Positions 36,093-46,351 of a DNA stretch of 64,000 bases are shown in pieces. Where the stretch lies: assembly GCF_000307265.1 (NCBI RefSeq), contig NZ_DF158897.1, forward strand, positions 1 to 64,000. The letters run 5' to 3'. The DNA is from Oscillibacter ruminantium GH1. GTDB lineage: Bacteria > Bacillota > Clostridia > Oscillospirales > Oscillospiraceae. Under the pieces are notes generated by a model, which was given only the letters and a program-made list of their open reading frames with translations, was not told the origin of the DNA and made no database searches. Both the position numbers and the translations under genes were made by a program. Position 1 is the first letter of the stretch, and each line of letters opens with the position of its first letter.

Positions 36093-36121
36093 TTGCTTTT
36101 TGGGAAAAAAGCTGGTAAAAT
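36093..36121 (+). promoter_or_regulatory. Promoter of the sufC-sufB operon
   Basis: TTGCTT (36093-36098) and TAAAAT (36116-36121) are separated by 17 bases, about 40 bases upstream of the sufC start. Confidence 0.7.
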
Positions 36122-36162
36122 AGCGGAGCGATTTGAAAAAATGCGCGAGGAGGAATGGCGCT

Positions 36163-36903
36163 GTGCTGGAGTTGCAACACATTAATTATTCCGTCCATGA
36201 ACAGGACGGCGAACTGGGTATTTTAAAGGATATTTCCCTGACGATCAACGATCATCGCCTGATCGTCTTCACCGGACCCAACGGCGGCGGAAAGACTACG
36301 CTGGCAAAAATTGTGATGGGTCTTGTGAAGCCCACGTCGGGCCGGATTCTCTGGAACGGCGAGGATATCACCGACCTTGGCATCACGCAGCGGGCAAAAA
36401 AGGGCATTAGCTATGGGTTTCAGCAACCGCCCCGGTTCAAGGGGCTGACGGTTCGGGACCTGCTGGTCATCGCGGCGGGAGAAGAAAAGCTCTCTAAGGA
36501 CCGCTGCTGCCAGTACCTCACAAAAGTGGGCCTTTGCGCCAACGATTATCTGGATCGGGAAGTGGACGCGTCACTCTCCGGCGGCGAGGTCAAGCGTATT
36601 GAGATTGCCACCATTCTGGCCCGAAACGCCCAGCTGATGATTTTTGACGAACCGGAGGCGGGCATTGACCTGTGGAGCTTCGCCCGGTTGACAGAGACTT
36701 TTGAGCAGATTCACCGTGCAGGCAGCGCCACCATGATCGTGATCTCTCATCAGGAGCGCATCATCTCCCTTGCGGATGAGGTCATCGTCATTGGAGACGG
36801 CGGCCTTCGCCACCGGGGCTCCGCTGACGAGATTCTGCCCAAGATTCTGGCGGACACCACCGGGACCTGCCCGGTTCTGACGAAAGGAGGCGCCGCGCTA
36901 TGA
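36163..36903 (+). CDS. sufC: Fe-S cluster assembly ATPase SufC (SmsC)
   Basis: A 246-residue ABC ATPase. Walker A is GPNGGGKTTL, the signature is SLSGGEVKRIE and Walker B is LMIFDEPEAGIDL, the last being typical of SufC. The GTG at 36163 follows GGAGG by nine bases; a TTG at 36133 is also in frame. It overlaps the SufB gene through ATGA. No sufS, sufU or sufD lies nearby, so this is the two-gene SufBC (SMS-type) form. Confidence 0.94.
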   Translation: MLELQHINYSVHEQDGELGILKDISLTINDHRLIVFTGPNGGGKTTLAKIVMGLVKPTSGRILWNGEDITDLGITQRAKKGISYGFQQPPRFKGLTVRDLLVIAAGEEKLSKDRCCQYLTKVGLCANDYLDREVDASLSGGEVKRIEIATILARNAQLMIFDEPEAGIDLWSFARLTETFEQIHRAGSATMIVISHQERIISLADEVIVIGDGGLRHRGSADEILPKILADTTGTCPVLTKGGAAL

Positions 36904-37823
36904 TGGATACGGAAGTGGACCGCGAACTGCTGGAAAAAATCGCGGATCTTGTGGGGAAGCCCGTGGGGGCCTTTAACATCCGAAAGGACTCCGGCTGCGA
37001 CGGGCGGCAGAGCACCGAGCACATTGAAATCACCAGCAAATCCGACAAGCCCGGCATCGACATCCGGGTAAAGCCCGGCACGACGGGCGAAACCTGCCAC
37101 ATCCCGGTGATTATCACAAAACCGGGCATTGAAGAGGTCGTATACAACGATTTCTATATCGGCGAGAACAGCAATGTGGACATTGTGGCGGGCTGCGGCA
37201 TTCACAATTGCGGTGAACAGGCCAGCCAGCACGACGGCGTACACACCTTTTACGTGGGTAAGAACTCCCACGTCCACTATACGGAAAAGCACTATGGAGA
37301 GGGCGACGGCAAGGGCGGCAAAATTATGAACCCCTCCACCATTGTGTATCTGGAGGAAGGCGCGTCCATTCAAATGGACACCACCCAGATTCGCGGCATT
37401 GATTCCACCAAGCGCTACACCAAGATCGTCTGCGGCAAGGACGCGGAGGCAGTTGTTACGGAGCGCCTGCTGACCCACGGGGAGCAGGTGGCGGAGAGTG
37501 ACATGGAAATCGTGCTCGACGGGGAAAATTCCCGGGGCCGGGTAATCTCCCGGTCTGTGGCGCAGGACAAGTCCCAGCAGCTGTTTAAGCCGCTGGTGAC
37601 AGGCAACGCCCAGTGCTTTGGTCATGTCCAGTGCGACTCTATCATTATGGGTACGGCGACCATTCGCTCCGTGCCGGAGATCGCTGCCAACTGTATGGAG
37701 GCCCAGCTTATCCATGAGGCCGCCATCGGCAAGATCGCGGGCGATCAGCTGTTGAAGCTGCAAACGCTGGGGCTTACCGAGGAAGAAGCGGAAGACTGCA
37801 TCCTGAAGGGCTTTTTGGCATAA
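36900..37823 (+). CDS. SufB/SufD-family scaffold (SmsB-like)
   Basis: A 307-residue beta-helix SufB/SufD protein, shorter than the ~470-residue canonical SufB. It has GIEEVVYNDFYIGENSNVDIVAGCGIHNCG, a central region with Cys and His, and the C-terminal segment SVPEIAANCMEAQLIHEAAIGKI with a conserved Cys and Glu. AAAGGAGG lies nine bases upstream. With SufC it likely forms a B2C2 scaffold that builds Fe-S clusters. A terminator follows. Confidence 0.9.
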   Translation: MMDTEVDRELLEKIADLVGKPVGAFNIRKDSGCDGRQSTEHIEITSKSDKPGIDIRVKPGTTGETCHIPVIITKPGIEEVVYNDFYIGENSNVDIVAGCGIHNCGEQASQHDGVHTFYVGKNSHVHYTEKHYGEGDGKGGKIMNPSTIVYLEEGASIQMDTTQIRGIDSTKRYTKIVCGKDAEAVVTERLLTHGEQVAESDMEIVLDGENSRGRVISRSVAQDKSQQLFKPLVTGNAQCFGHVQCDSIIMGTATIRSVPEIAANCMEAQLIHEAAIGKIAGDQLLKLQTLGLTEEEAEDCILKGFLA

Positions 37824-37860
37824 TTTGTCCATGCCCTTGCATCCGAATTCCGATATACGA

Positions 37861-37893
37861 AAACCGCTCTGCGCAATTAGCGCAGAGCGGTTT
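37861..37893 (+). terminator. Terminator of the sufC-sufB operon
   Basis: A perfect 14-bp stem (37861-37874 with 37880-37893) is followed by three more T. Confidence 0.93.
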
Positions 37894-38005
37894 TTTCATA
37901 GATTGCAGGATTCAGATTTACAAGCATAGCGTTTAGGCGGAAATTCTAAGCCCGGGTCTTCAGGCGGCGCCGCCATAGCGAATGCCGCAATGGCGCCGCA
38001 TCGCG

Positions 38006-38488
38006 TTAAAATTCCAGCGTCATGTCATACCAAACCGCGCCGCCGTGGACCGACTGGGACACACCCTGATTTTGATAGCCGAACTTCTCGTAATAATGGA
38101 TCAGCCTGTCCTTGCAGGTCAGGATGCAGCCCCGCCGTCCGGCGGTCCGGGCATCCTCTGCGGCGGCGGTGAGCAGTTGGCCCGCCAGTCCCCGGCGGCG
38201 GTAGTCGGGCAGGGTATTCACGCCGAAGATAGCCTGCCAAGCCCCGTCCTCCCGGTGCAAAGAGGCATTGGCATACATTTCATCCCGAATCGTTGGCTCG
38301 TCCGTGACCATGCCGTTGACGAAAGAGACAACCTCGCCATCCTGTTCCAACAGCCAGAAGTGATTGGGATAGATGCGGAGGCGCGCGGCAAAGTCCGCCT
38401 CCGTGGCGGCTTCCGCCACGGGAAAGCAGGCGGCTTCCACCGCCGTCAGCGCGCTCAGATCCGCCATCGTGGCAGTGCGAATGTTCAT
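38006..38488 (-). CDS. GNAT-family N-acetyltransferase
   Basis: A 160-residue GNAT with the acetyl-CoA-binding motif LPDYRRRGLAGQLL (about residues 96-109). The N-terminal MNIRTATMADLSAL and the C-terminal HYYEKFGYQNQG are also typical of the fold. The start at 38488 is chosen for GGAGGAACCCCT; the longer frame to 38590 is unsupported. The substrate is unknown. Confidence 0.88.
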   Translation of the reverse strand: MNIRTATMADLSALTAVEAACFPVAEAATEADFAARLRIYPNHFWLLEQDGEVVSFVNGMVTDEPTIRDEMYANASLHREDGAWQAIFGVNTLPDYRRRGLAGQLLTAAAEDARTAGRRGCILTCKDRLIHYYEKFGYQNQGVSQSVHGGAVWYDMTLEF

Positions 38489-38557
38489 AGGGGTTCCTCC
38501 AGTCATATGTTGTTTCTGTCCGCTTGGGGAAAAGAAAAGGGCGGTCTCAATGGAAAA

Positions 38558-38581
38558 GGAGCGGTCCTGCGGGACCGCTCC
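38558..38581 (-). terminator. Terminator of the uvrA operon
   Basis: A 10-bp stem GGAGCGGTCC/GGACCGCTCC with a four-base loop, followed on the minus strand by TTTTCC, lies about 30 bases after the uvrA stop. Confidence 0.85.
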
Positions 38582-38613
38582 CCACGCCAAAAAGCGGCAT
38601 GAAAAAGCCGCGA

Positions 38614-41439
38614 TCAGCGGAGCATCCTTTGCAGATATTGCCCCGTAAAACTGGACGGGCAGGCGGCCACGTCCTCCGGCGTGCCTGTGCAGACAATTTG
38701 TCCGCCGCCGTCACCGCCCTCCGGGCCAAGGTCAATCAAATAATCCGCGCACTTGATCACGTCCAGATTGTGCTCGATCACCAAGACGGTGTTTCCGCCC
38801 TCCACCAGCTTTTGCAGCACCTCCAGCAGGCGGCGCACATCCTCGCTGTGAAGTCCGGTGGTGGGTTCGTCCAGAATATAGATCGTGCGGCCCGTGGCGA
38901 TTTTGGAAAGCTCCGTGGCCAGCTTCACCCGCTGGGCCTCACCGCCGGAAAGCTCCGTAGAGGACTGACCCAGCTTCACATACCCAAGGCCCACGTCGCA
39001 CAGAGTCTGGAGCTTGTTTTTGATCTTCGGCAGGGCGGAGAAAAACTCCGCGGCCTCCTCCACCGTCATGTCCAGCACTTGCGCAATGTTTTTGCCCTTG
39101 TAGCGGACCTCCAGCGTCTCTCGATTGTAGCGTGCGCCCTTGCACACCTCGCAGGGGACAAAGATATCCGGCAGAAAATGCATCTCAATTTTAATGAGGC
39201 CGTCTCCTGAACAGGCCTCGCACCGTCCGCCTCGGACATTGAAGCTGAACCGGCCCGGGCCGTAGCCCCGGCTCTTTGCCTCCTGCGTGGCGGCGAACAT
39301 ATCCCGGATGTCATTGAAAAGACCGGTGTAGGTGGCGGGATTGGACCGGGGCGTGCGCCCGATGGGGCTTTGGTCGATGTCCACCACCTTGTCGAGAAAC
39401 TCCAGTCCCTCAATGCGTTTGCACTTGCCGGGCCGGGTCTTCATGCGCATCAGCTCCGCGCCCAGCTTTTTAAACAAAATTTCATTCACCAGCGAGGATT
39501 TGCCGGAACCGGATACGCCGGTAACGCAGGTGAAGGTCCCCAGCGGAATCTCCACGTCCACGTTCTTCAAATTGTTTTCCGACGCGCCGATGACCTTCAA
39601 AAAGTTCCCGCTGCCGGTTCTCCGAATTTCGGGGACGGCAATTTTCCGCTTGCCGGAGAGGTACTGCCCCGTGAGGCTGTTGGGATTGTCCATGACCTCC
39701 TCCGGCGTTCCGGCGGCCACAATCTCGCCCCCATGAACGCCTGCGCCGGGGCCGACGTCAATCAGGTAATCCGCCGCGCGCATAGTGTCCTCGTCGTGCT
39801 CCACCACCAGAAGCGTGTTTCCCAAATCCCGCAGACGCTTGAGCGTGGCCAGCAGCTTGTCGTTGTCGCGCTGGTGCAGTCCGATGGACGGCTCGTCCAA
39901 AATATACAGCACCCCCATCAGCGAGGAGCCGATCTGGGTCGCCAGACGGATTCGCTGGCTCTCGCCGCCGGAGAGTGTGCCCGCGCTGCGGGAGAGCGTC
40001 AGGTATCCAAGACCCACGGACTGCAAAAATCCCAGCCGGTTGCGGATCTCCTTTAAAATCCGGTCGGCAATCAGCATCTGCTGCTCCGTCAGCGTCAGCG
40101 TGTCCAGCCATTTCAGCTCGTCCACCACGGACAGCTGCGTAAAATCATGGATGCTCAGATCCCCCACGGTGACGGCCAGAGCCTCCTTGCGCAGGCGCTG
40201 CCCCTTGCAGGCAGGGCAAGGCTGCTCCGCCATAAATTCCTCCAGCTCCCGCTTGACGGAGTCGCTCTGCGTCTCATGATAGCGGCGCTCGATGTTGTTA
40301 CACACGCCTTCAAACGGCTGGTGCAGCACGCCCTTACCCCGAGGCTGGTCGTAGTGCAGATCCAGCTTTTCGTCCCCGGTACCATAAAAGATGATGGTCT
40401 TGATTTTCTCCGGCAGGTCCTTGAAGGGCGTATCCAAAGAGAAACGGTACTTTTTTGCCAGCGCGTCGAAATACATCCGGGAGATGCCGTCGCCACGGAT
40501 ATTGTTCCAGCCGGAGGCCTGAATGGCCCCTTCCAAAATGGACTTTTCCTCGTCCGGCACAATCAGCGCCGGGTCCACCTTTTGCTGCGTGCCAAGCCCC
40601 GTGCAAACGGGACAGGCGCCGAAAGGATTGTTGAACGAAAACATCCGGGGAGCCAGTTCTTCGATGGAAACGCCGCAGTCCTCGCAGGCGTAGTTCTGGG
40701 AGAACAGCAGATCCTGTTCCTCCCGCACCAGATTCACCATCACAATGCCCCCCGTCAGCGACGAGGCAGTCTCCACCGAGTCCGTCAGCCGCTGGCGCAC
40801 ATCCTCTCGGATGATAAGCCGGTCCACCACGATCTCAATGTTGTGCTTTTTGTTTTTATCCAGCTTAATTTCCTCGTCCAGCTCATAGAGCGAACCGTCC
40901 ACCCGTGCGCGGACATAGCCGGATTTTCGAGCGTCTTCAAACGTCTTGGCGTATTCGCCCTTTTTGCCCCTTGCCACCGGGGCCATCACCTGAATCCGGG
41001 TTCCATCCGGGAGGGAGAGCACCTGATCGATGATTTGGTCAATGGTCTGCTGGCGGATTTCCTTGCCGCACTTCGGGCAGTGGGGCGTGCCCGCTCTGGC
41101 CCACAAAAGGCGCAGATAGTCATATACCTCCGTCACCGTGCCCACGGTGGACCGGGGGTTTTTCGAGGTGGTCTTCTGGTCGATGGAGATGGCGGGGGAC
41201 AGCCCGTCGATATAGTCCACATCCGGCTTGTCCATCTGCCCCAAAAACATTCGGGCATAGGAGGAAAGGCTCTCCACATACCGCCGCTGGCCCTCGGCAT
41301 AGATCGTGTCAAACGCCAGAGAGGATTTGCCCGACCCGGAAAGGCCGGTGAGCACCACCAGCTTATCCCGGGGGATGGTCACATCGACATTTTTCAGATT
41401 GTTGGCCCGGGCGCCCTTGACGATAATTTTATCCTGCAT
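38614..41439 (-). CDS. uvrA: Excinuclease ABC subunit A
   Basis: A 941-residue damage-recognition ATPase of nucleotide excision repair. Two ABC modules are present: the first Walker A is [14 protein letters not shown] near 35, the second [14 protein letters not shown] near 640. Zinc-finger Cys groups include CPKCGK, CEDC and CEACSGDG. The ATG at 41439 is preferred over the upstream frame by family length. It is the third gene after ybaK and a small unknown. Confidence 0.98.
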   Translation of the reverse strand: MQDKIIVKGARANNLKNVDVTIPRDKLVVLTGLSGSGKSSLAFDTIYAEGQRRYVESLSSYARMFLGQMDKPDVDYIDGLSPAISIDQKTTSKNPRSTVGTVTEVYDYLRLLWARAGTPHCPKCGKEIRQQTIDQIIDQVLSLPDGTRIQVMAPVARGKKGEYAKTFEDARKSGYVRARVDGSLYELDEEIKLDKNKKHNIEIVVDRLIIREDVRQRLTDSVETASSLTGGIVMVNLVREEQDLLFSQNYACEDCGVSIEELAPRMFSFNNPFGACPVCTGLGTQQKVDPALIVPDEEKSILEGAIQASGWNNIRGDGISRMYFDALAKKYRFSLDTPFKDLPEKIKTIIFYGTGDEKLDLHYDQPRGKGVLHQPFEGVCNNIERRYHETQSDSVKRELEEFMAEQPCPACKGQRLRKEALAVTVGDLSIHDFTQLSVVDELKWLDTLTLTEQQMLIADRILKEIRNRLGFLQSVGLGYLTLSRSAGTLSGGESQRIRLATQIGSSLMGVLYILDEPSIGLHQRDNDKLLATLKRLRDLGNTLLVVEHDEDTMRAADYLIDVGPGAGVHGGEIVAAGTPEEVMDNPNSLTGQYLSGKRKIAVPEIRRTGSGNFLKVIGASENNLKNVDVEIPLGTFTCVTGVSGSGKSSLVNEILFKKLGAELMRMKTRPGKCKRIEGLEFLDKVVDIDQSPIGRTPRSNPATYTGLFNDIRDMFAATQEAKSRGYGPGRFSFNVRGGRCEACSGDGLIKIEMHFLPDIFVPCEVCKGARYNRETLEVRYKGKNIAQVLDMTVEEAAEFFSALPKIKNKLQTLCDVGLGYVKLGQSSTELSGGEAQRVKLATELSKIATGRTIYILDEPTTGLHSEDVRRLLEVLQKLVEGGNTVLVIEHNLDVIKCADYLIDLGPEGGDGGGQIVCTGTPEDVAACPSSFTGQYLQRMLR

Positions 41440-41510
41440 ACGTGTCTGTTGTCTCCTTTGTCGATCTCTGTGGCCCGTTTTTGCGGGCAAAGTCTCTGCT
41501 GTGTATTCAA

Positions 41511-41894
41511 TCAAGTTTGCTGTACATACTGCATTATTTTTTCAAGTGCCTTTTGCGCCGACTTCTGATAAAGGAACCCCTTCTTTGTCCAAATCGTGAC
41601 GCAAAATATCTTGTCGGCAAGAAAAAGTTCCACTACCACCGGATTGAGCTTGGCGGCTCCACTGCCCATCACCACCTGTACGCAGTCCGGTCTGTCCGGC
41701 TCCAAGAACATGACCGGAAGATGGTTCAGCGCCACTGAAACGCTCTCCCACGAAAGGCTCTCCGCATCCCGCTGTGCACTGACAGATTGTGTTTTTAACC
41801 GGCGATAAACTTTACATGCAGATGCGTACAGCGGTGCGGAAAACAGTCTTTCGTAGCACGCGTTTAAAATCTCGCAGGCCCGCAGATTGTCCAC
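41511..41894 (-). CDS. Conserved-looking hypothetical protein, 127 aa
   Basis: I do not recognise a family. The protein is a mixed helix-strand, soluble-looking chain with an [20 protein letters not shown] strand-turn segment and a C-terminal helix [17 protein letters not shown]. The GTG start lies four bases after the ybaK stop, with GATGAGGAA just upstream, and uvrA starts 71 bases after its end. The tight spacing and GC use like its neighbours support a real gene. Confidence 0.6.
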   Translation of the reverse strand: MDNLRACEILNACYERLFSAPLYASACKVYRRLKTQSVSAQRDAESLSWESVSVALNHLPVMFLEPDRPDCVQVVMGSGAAKLNPVVVELFLADKIFCVTIWTKKGFLYQKSAQKALEKIMQYVQQT

Positions 41895-41898
41895 TTCC

Positions 41899-42399
41899 TC
41901 ATCCCTCGAAAATGATATCCGCAGTCTTCGCCCTTGTCAGTTGCAAAAGTGCGTCCGGCGGCAGCTCCACCTGCGCGCCGATCTTTCCGGCGGAGATGTA
42001 TACCGTTTCAAACTCCAGCACCGTCTGATGGAACACGGTGGGAAACTGCTTTTTCATCCCCACCGGACTGCATCCGCCCCGGATATAGCCAGTGACCGAA
42101 TTGATCTCCGCCACATGCACAAGCTCGATGGACTTCTCCCCCACCGCTTTGGCGGCCTTCTTCAAGTCAAGGTTCTCCGCCACCGGCACCTCGTATACAT
42201 AGATGCTCTTGGACGCGCCCCGGGCCACCAGCGTTTTGAAGACCTGCCGGGCGTCCTGTCCCAGCGCTTGCGCCACATGCAGGCCATATTCCCGGTCGCC
42301 CTCAGGGCCGCCGGACTCCTCGTAAAAATGGGGCGTGTAGGGAATCTTCTTCTGCTCCAGAATCCGCATCACATTGGTTTTTTCATCTTTCTGTTTCAT
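41899..42399 (-). CDS. ybaK: YbaK/EbsC-type Cys-tRNA(Pro)/Cys-tRNA(Cys) deacylase
   Basis: A 166-residue YbaK-superfamily protein that hydrolyses mischarged aminoacyl-tRNA. Typical features are VFKTLVARG with the conserved Lys, GEKSIELVHVAEINSVTGYIRGGCSPVGMKKQFPTV spread across the middle, and a C-terminal AKTADIIFE. The start at 42399 lies downstream of AAAGGA, which belongs to the repeated intergenic element; an ATG at 42411 is also in frame but sits on the Shine-Dalgarno. Confidence 0.92.
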   Translation of the reverse strand: MKQKDEKTNVMRILEQKKIPYTPHFYEESGGPEGDREYGLHVAQALGQDARQVFKTLVARGASKSIYVYEVPVAENLDLKKAAKAVGEKSIELVHVAEINSVTGYIRGGCSPVGMKKQFPTVFHQTVLEFETVYISAGKIGAQVELPPDALLQLTRAKTADIIFEG

Positions 42400-42405
42400 A
42401 TGGAC

Positions 42406-42540
42406 GACCATTCCTTTCGCTTCGCTTCAAAGCGCGAACGGCCATGAAAAGGAACGACCGTTCTGCGCATGTTTTTCGGTTGCCGCCTAAACGGCGAGAA
42501 AATGCACGGAAACAGAATAAAGTGCAACCTTGTTTCAAAC
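42406..42540 (-). repeat. Recurrent structured intergenic element, copy A
   Basis: This fills the gap between the EamA transporter stop (two bases away) and the ybaK start, and includes the ybaK Shine-Dalgarno AAAGGA. It aligns with copy B (62047-62178) through exact blocks such as GACCATTCCTTTCGC, GTTTTTCGGTTGCC (42471-42484) and CTTGTTTCAAA. Its main hairpin (42432-42445 with about 42455-42468) pairs with bases that differ from those in copy B. It may be an RNA regulatory element or a mobile intergenic repeat. Confidence 0.8.
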
Positions 42541-42542
42541 GC

Positions 42543-43472
42543 TCACCTTAAAATCACCACGCCGGCCAGCACACACACGATTCCTGCGGCGGTCAGGCCG
42601 CTCATCGGTTCCTGAAACACTGCCACGCCCACCAAAGACGCCACCACCGGCTCCAGGCTCGCCATAATGGACGCCTTGCCGGACTCAACCTTGGAAAGTC
42701 CCGCCGTGTAGAGGAGGTACGGCGCCACGGTGGACACTGCCACCAGTCCCACCGCCGTCAGCCACATGCCCGGGACCGCCGCCGCGGCTGTCAGCTCCGC
42801 CGGGCGAATGAAAAACAACGCTCCGGTCCCGGCAAACACAAATGTCCAAACCGTCAAGGTCTGCGAATTGTACCCGGCCCGCAAGGCGTACCGGCCGAAA
42901 ATACTGTACAGCGCATAGAAAAAACCTGCGCCAAGGCCCAGCAAAATCCCCGCTGGGGTGACGCTTAGATCGCCCGCAAATACGCCACACACGCAGGCGC
43001 AGCCCACCAGCGTCAATCCCAGCGCCAGCAGCTTCTTTTTCGTAATCGGCTCTTTCCATAGGACCGCCGACAGCACCACCACGATGGACGGGGCGGTATA
43101 CAACAAAATGGAGGCCACTGCCAGCGAGCAAATCTTTTGGCAGGAGAAGTAGCACACGGTAAACAGCAGCACGCTCACCACGCCTGTGCCGAAAAAGTAT
43201 TTCAAATGCTCTTTTTTAATGCGGAATACGCTGCGGTCCTTCACGGCAAAGATGGCCGCCAGCAGAAGCAGTCCCCCGGCGTTGCGCACCAGCACGATGG
43301 ACCACGGGGAAAAGCCCCCGGCCATCAAGCGGCGGTTCCACAATCCGATGATGCCCCACAGCGCCGCCCCCGCCAAAATGCAGACATAAGCCTTCCAATC
43401 GGTGGGGTGGGGATTCTCCGATTCTCCGCGCGCCTTCTTCTCCTCCACGGATTTGGTTTCCTCCACAGGCAT
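42543..43472 (-). CDS. EamA/DMT-family transporter
   Basis: A 309-residue protein with about ten hydrophobic helices in two EamA repeats (about 30-165 and 175-305). It has GAALWGIIGLWNRRLMAGG at the first helix and ASLEPVVASLVGVAVFQEPMSG near the end, both DMT-family signatures. A ~25-residue charged N-terminal extension is unusual. GGGAGGAA precedes the ATG. The substrate is unknown. It lies between uvrB and ybaK. Confidence 0.92.
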   Translation of the reverse strand: MPVEETKSVEEKKARGESENPHPTDWKAYVCILAGAALWGIIGLWNRRLMAGGFSPWSIVLVRNAGGLLLLAAIFAVKDRSVFRIKKEHLKYFFGTGVVSVLLFTVCYFSCQKICSLAVASILLYTAPSIVVVLSAVLWKEPITKKKLLALGLTLVGCACVCGVFAGDLSVTPAGILLGLGAGFFYALYSIFGRYALRAGYNSQTLTVWTFVFAGTGALFFIRPAELTAAAAVPGMWLTAVGLVAVSTVAPYLLYTAGLSKVESGKASIMASLEPVVASLVGVAVFQEPMSGLTAAGIVCVLAGVVILR

Positions 43473-43601
43473 CGCTTCCTCCCGTCTGCCGGCTCATTGT
43501 GCCTACGCTTTTTCAAAAAGGCAGTCAAACCCGGCCAGAAATTTATGGCAGGCATGGCCGGGGGCCATCCCGCGGCCATACGGAACCAGCGGCTTTGAAA
43601 A

Positions 43602-45572
43602 CTATTCGCCGCCCCGCAGCTCGATGATGCGATCCCGCAGAATCGCGGCATACTCGAATTCCAGCATTTTGCTGGCCTCCAGCATCTCCTTTTCCATCTT
43701 TGCGATCTCCGCCGACCGCTCCTGCGCGGTGAGTTTTGTCTTGCGGCGTTTTCGGGCAGTATCCGGATCGGCGGACTTGGAAATCTCCAGCGTGTCCCGC
43801 ACTTCCTTGATGATGGTCTTGGGCACAATGCCGTGGGCCTTGTTATAAGCGTCCTGAATCGTCCGGCGGCGCTCTGTCTCATCCATGGCCGCCCGCATGG
43901 AGGGGGTAATCGTGTCGGCGTACAGCACCACCAGACCCTCGGCGTTTCGTGCGGCCCGGCCCATGGTCTGGATCAAGGATGTCTCGGAGCGCAAAAAGCC
44001 CTCCTTATCCGCATCTAAAACGGCCACCAGACTCACCTCCGGCAGGTCCAGTCCCTCCCGCAGGAGGTTGATGCCCACCAACACGTCGAACTCACCCAGC
44101 CGCAGGCCGCGAATGATTTCCATCCGCTCGATGGTTTCCACATCGGAGTGCATATACCGCACCTTGATACCGGCGTTTTTGAAGTACTCCGTCAAATCCT
44201 CCGCCATCTTCTTGGTCAGAGTGGTCACCAGCACACGCTCGCTTCTGGCGCTGCGGGCCTCGATCTCGGAAATCAAATCGTCGATCTGGCCCTCCACGGG
44301 CCGGACTTCCACCACCGGGTCGAGAAGACCCGTGGGGCGGATGACCTGCTCCACCACCTGTCCCGCCCGCTCCCGTTCATAGGGGCCGGGGGTAGCGGAG
44401 ACATATACCGCCTGACCCACGCGCCCCTCAAATTCCTCGAACTTCAGCGGGCGGTTGTCGTAGGCACAGGGCAGGCGAAATCCATAGTCAATCAGGCTCG
44501 TTTTCCGGGCGTGGTCGCCGTTGTACATGGCCCGCACCTGCGGCAGCGTCACATGGCTCTCGTCCACGAAGAGCATAAAATCCTTGGGGAAAAAGTCCAG
44601 CAGCGTCATGGGCGCGGACCCGGCGGGCCGCTCGGAAATGATGCGGGAATAGTTCTCGATGCCGGAGCAGTAGCCCAGCTCTGTCATCATCTCAATATCG
44701 TATTCCGTCCGCTGGCGGATACGCTGGGCCTCCACCAGTTTATTCTGGTCTGTAAACCGCTGAACCTGTTCCTCCATCTCCTGGCGTATCTCGCCGATGG
44801 CCCGATCCATTTTATCCTTGGTGGTGACATAGTGGCTGGCGGGATAAACCACCGCGTGCTCCAGCAGACGATTGGCCGCGCCGTTGATGGGGTTGAACTC
44901 CGTGATGCGGTCGATTTCATCTCCGAAAAACTCCACCCGGATCGCCCGGTCCTTGTAGTAGGCAGGATAGATTTCCACCGTATCTCCCCGGACGCGGAAC
45001 ATGTTCCGTTCAAAGGCGATGTCGTTGCGCTCGTACCGGTCCTCCACCAGACGACGCAGCAGCTCGTCCCGGTCCAAACTCATCCCCACCCGCATGGAGA
45101 TCATCAGCTTGGCAAAATCCTCCGGCTCGCCCAGACCATAGATACAAGAAACCGAGGACACCACGATCACGTCCCGCCGTTCCAGCAGCGCACAGGTGGC
45201 GCTGAGGCGCAGGCGGTCGATCTCGTCGTTGGTGGAGGCGTCCTTAGCAATATAGGTATCCGTATGGGGAATATAGGCCTCCGGCTGATAATAGTCGTAA
45301 TAGGACACAAAATATTCCACCGCGTTGTCGGGAAAAAACGCCTTGAATTCCTCACACAGCTGGCTGGCCAGCGTTTTGTTGTGGGCCAGCACCAGCGTGG
45401 GCCGCTGAATTTTCTCAATGACCTTTGCCATCGTAAAGGTTTTTCCCGACCCGGTGACGCCCAGAAGAACCTGCTCGTCCAGCCCGTTTTCAATGCCCTG
45501 CGCCAGTTTTTCAATAGCCTCCGGCTGGTCGCCGGAAGGCTCGTAAGGGGAAACGACTTTAAATTTTGGCAT
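43602..45572 (-). CDS. uvrB: Excinuclease ABC subunit B
   Basis: A 656-residue helicase-like repair protein. Walker A is [13 protein letters not shown] near 40, the beta-hairpin region has [12 protein letters not shown], Walker B is [11 protein letters not shown], and a C-terminal UVR domain binds UvrC. The ATG at 45572 follows GAGGAGG; 25 upstream in-frame codons are unsupported. uvrA, uvrB and uvrC all lie in this window but at three separate places. Confidence 0.98.
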   Translation of the reverse strand: MPKFKVVSPYEPSGDQPEAIEKLAQGIENGLDEQVLLGVTGSGKTFTMAKVIEKIQRPTLVLAHNKTLASQLCEEFKAFFPDNAVEYFVSYYDYYQPEAYIPHTDTYIAKDASTNDEIDRLRLSATCALLERRDVIVVSSVSCIYGLGEPEDFAKLMISMRVGMSLDRDELLRRLVEDRYERNDIAFERNMFRVRGDTVEIYPAYYKDRAIRVEFFGDEIDRITEFNPINGAANRLLEHAVVYPASHYVTTKDKMDRAIGEIRQEMEEQVQRFTDQNKLVEAQRIRQRTEYDIEMMTELGYCSGIENYSRIISERPAGSAPMTLLDFFPKDFMLFVDESHVTLPQVRAMYNGDHARKTSLIDYGFRLPCAYDNRPLKFEEFEGRVGQAVYVSATPGPYERERAGQVVEQVIRPTGLLDPVVEVRPVEGQIDDLISEIEARSARSERVLVTTLTKKMAEDLTEYFKNAGIKVRYMHSDVETIERMEIIRGLRLGEFDVLVGINLLREGLDLPEVSLVAVLDADKEGFLRSETSLIQTMGRAARNAEGLVVLYADTITPSMRAAMDETERRRTIQDAYNKAHGIVPKTIIKEVRDTLEISKSADPDTARKRRKTKLTAQERSAEIAKMEKEMLEASKMLEFEYAAILRDRIIELRGGE

Positions 45573-45679
45573 AGGCCCTCCTCTCTTTGATTGGAGAAAC
45601 TCCGAAGCGGCTTCCGCCTCTCCGTCCCGCCTGACGGCGTGAATCAAACTCGGCCCGTCCCGCGGGGCAGGGTCCGTTA

Positions 45680-46351
45680 TTATCCAAAGTAGCCGGAGTC
45701 CCGCATGGAGACAAAGTCTCCGTCGGCCACAATGATATGATCTACCAGTTCAATGCCCACGCCCGCAAGGGCTGTGCGCACCCGGTCGGTGGTGGCGAAA
45801 TCCTCTCCGGAGGGCAGAGCCACACCGCTGGGATGATTATGCGATAAAATCACCGCGCTGGCGTTGGCCAGCAGGGCGTTTTCCACCAGCTTGCGGATAT
45901 TCAGCTCCGCCCCAGCCACATCTCCCTCGGTCAAGAGTTTGCACAGCAAGAGTTTTCCCTTTCTGTCCAGACACAACTCATAAATCAGTTCGTACTTCTT
46001 TCCGTCAAACCGGCGAAGCAGGAATTCTCCCGCCTTTTCCGTGGAATTTAGAATCGCGGGCGCGTTTTCCCGCACCCGGCTCTTCTCCGCCAGCATCGGA
46101 ACCAGCCGCAGCAGCAGCGCCGCGCTCTGCCCAACGCCCTCCATCTTTTGAAGGTCTTCCACCGGCGCGGCCAGCACCGCCTCCAAAGATCCATACCGGT
46201 TCAAAAGCTGGTGGGCCAATGCGTTGGTATCCCGGCGGGGAATCGCGTAAAACAAAAGAAGTTCCAGTGCCTCATGATCGGCAAAGCCCGCAAGTCCGGT
46301 TTCCAGAAACCGGCGGCGCATCTTATCCCGATGTCCGTCATGAATGCTCAT
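45680..46351 (-). CDS. radC: RadC/JAB-domain protein
   Basis: A 223-residue protein with an N-terminal helix-hairpin-helix region ([21 protein letters not shown], about 55-75) and a C-terminal JAB/MPN domain. The metal motif SHNHPSG followed by D is intact, so zinc-peptidase-like chemistry is possible; the true function of RadC is unresolved. It lies upstream of uvrB on the same strand, with a 107-bp gap. Confidence 0.95.
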   Translation of the reverse strand: MSIHDGHRDKMRRRFLETGLAGFADHEALELLLFYAIPRRDTNALAHQLLNRYGSLEAVLAAPVEDLQKMEGVGQSAALLLRLVPMLAEKSRVRENAPAILNSTEKAGEFLLRRFDGKKYELIYELCLDRKGKLLLCKLLTEGDVAGAELNIRKLVENALLANASAVILSHNHPSGVALPSGEDFATTDRVRTALAGVGIELVDHIIVADGDFVSMRDSGYFG

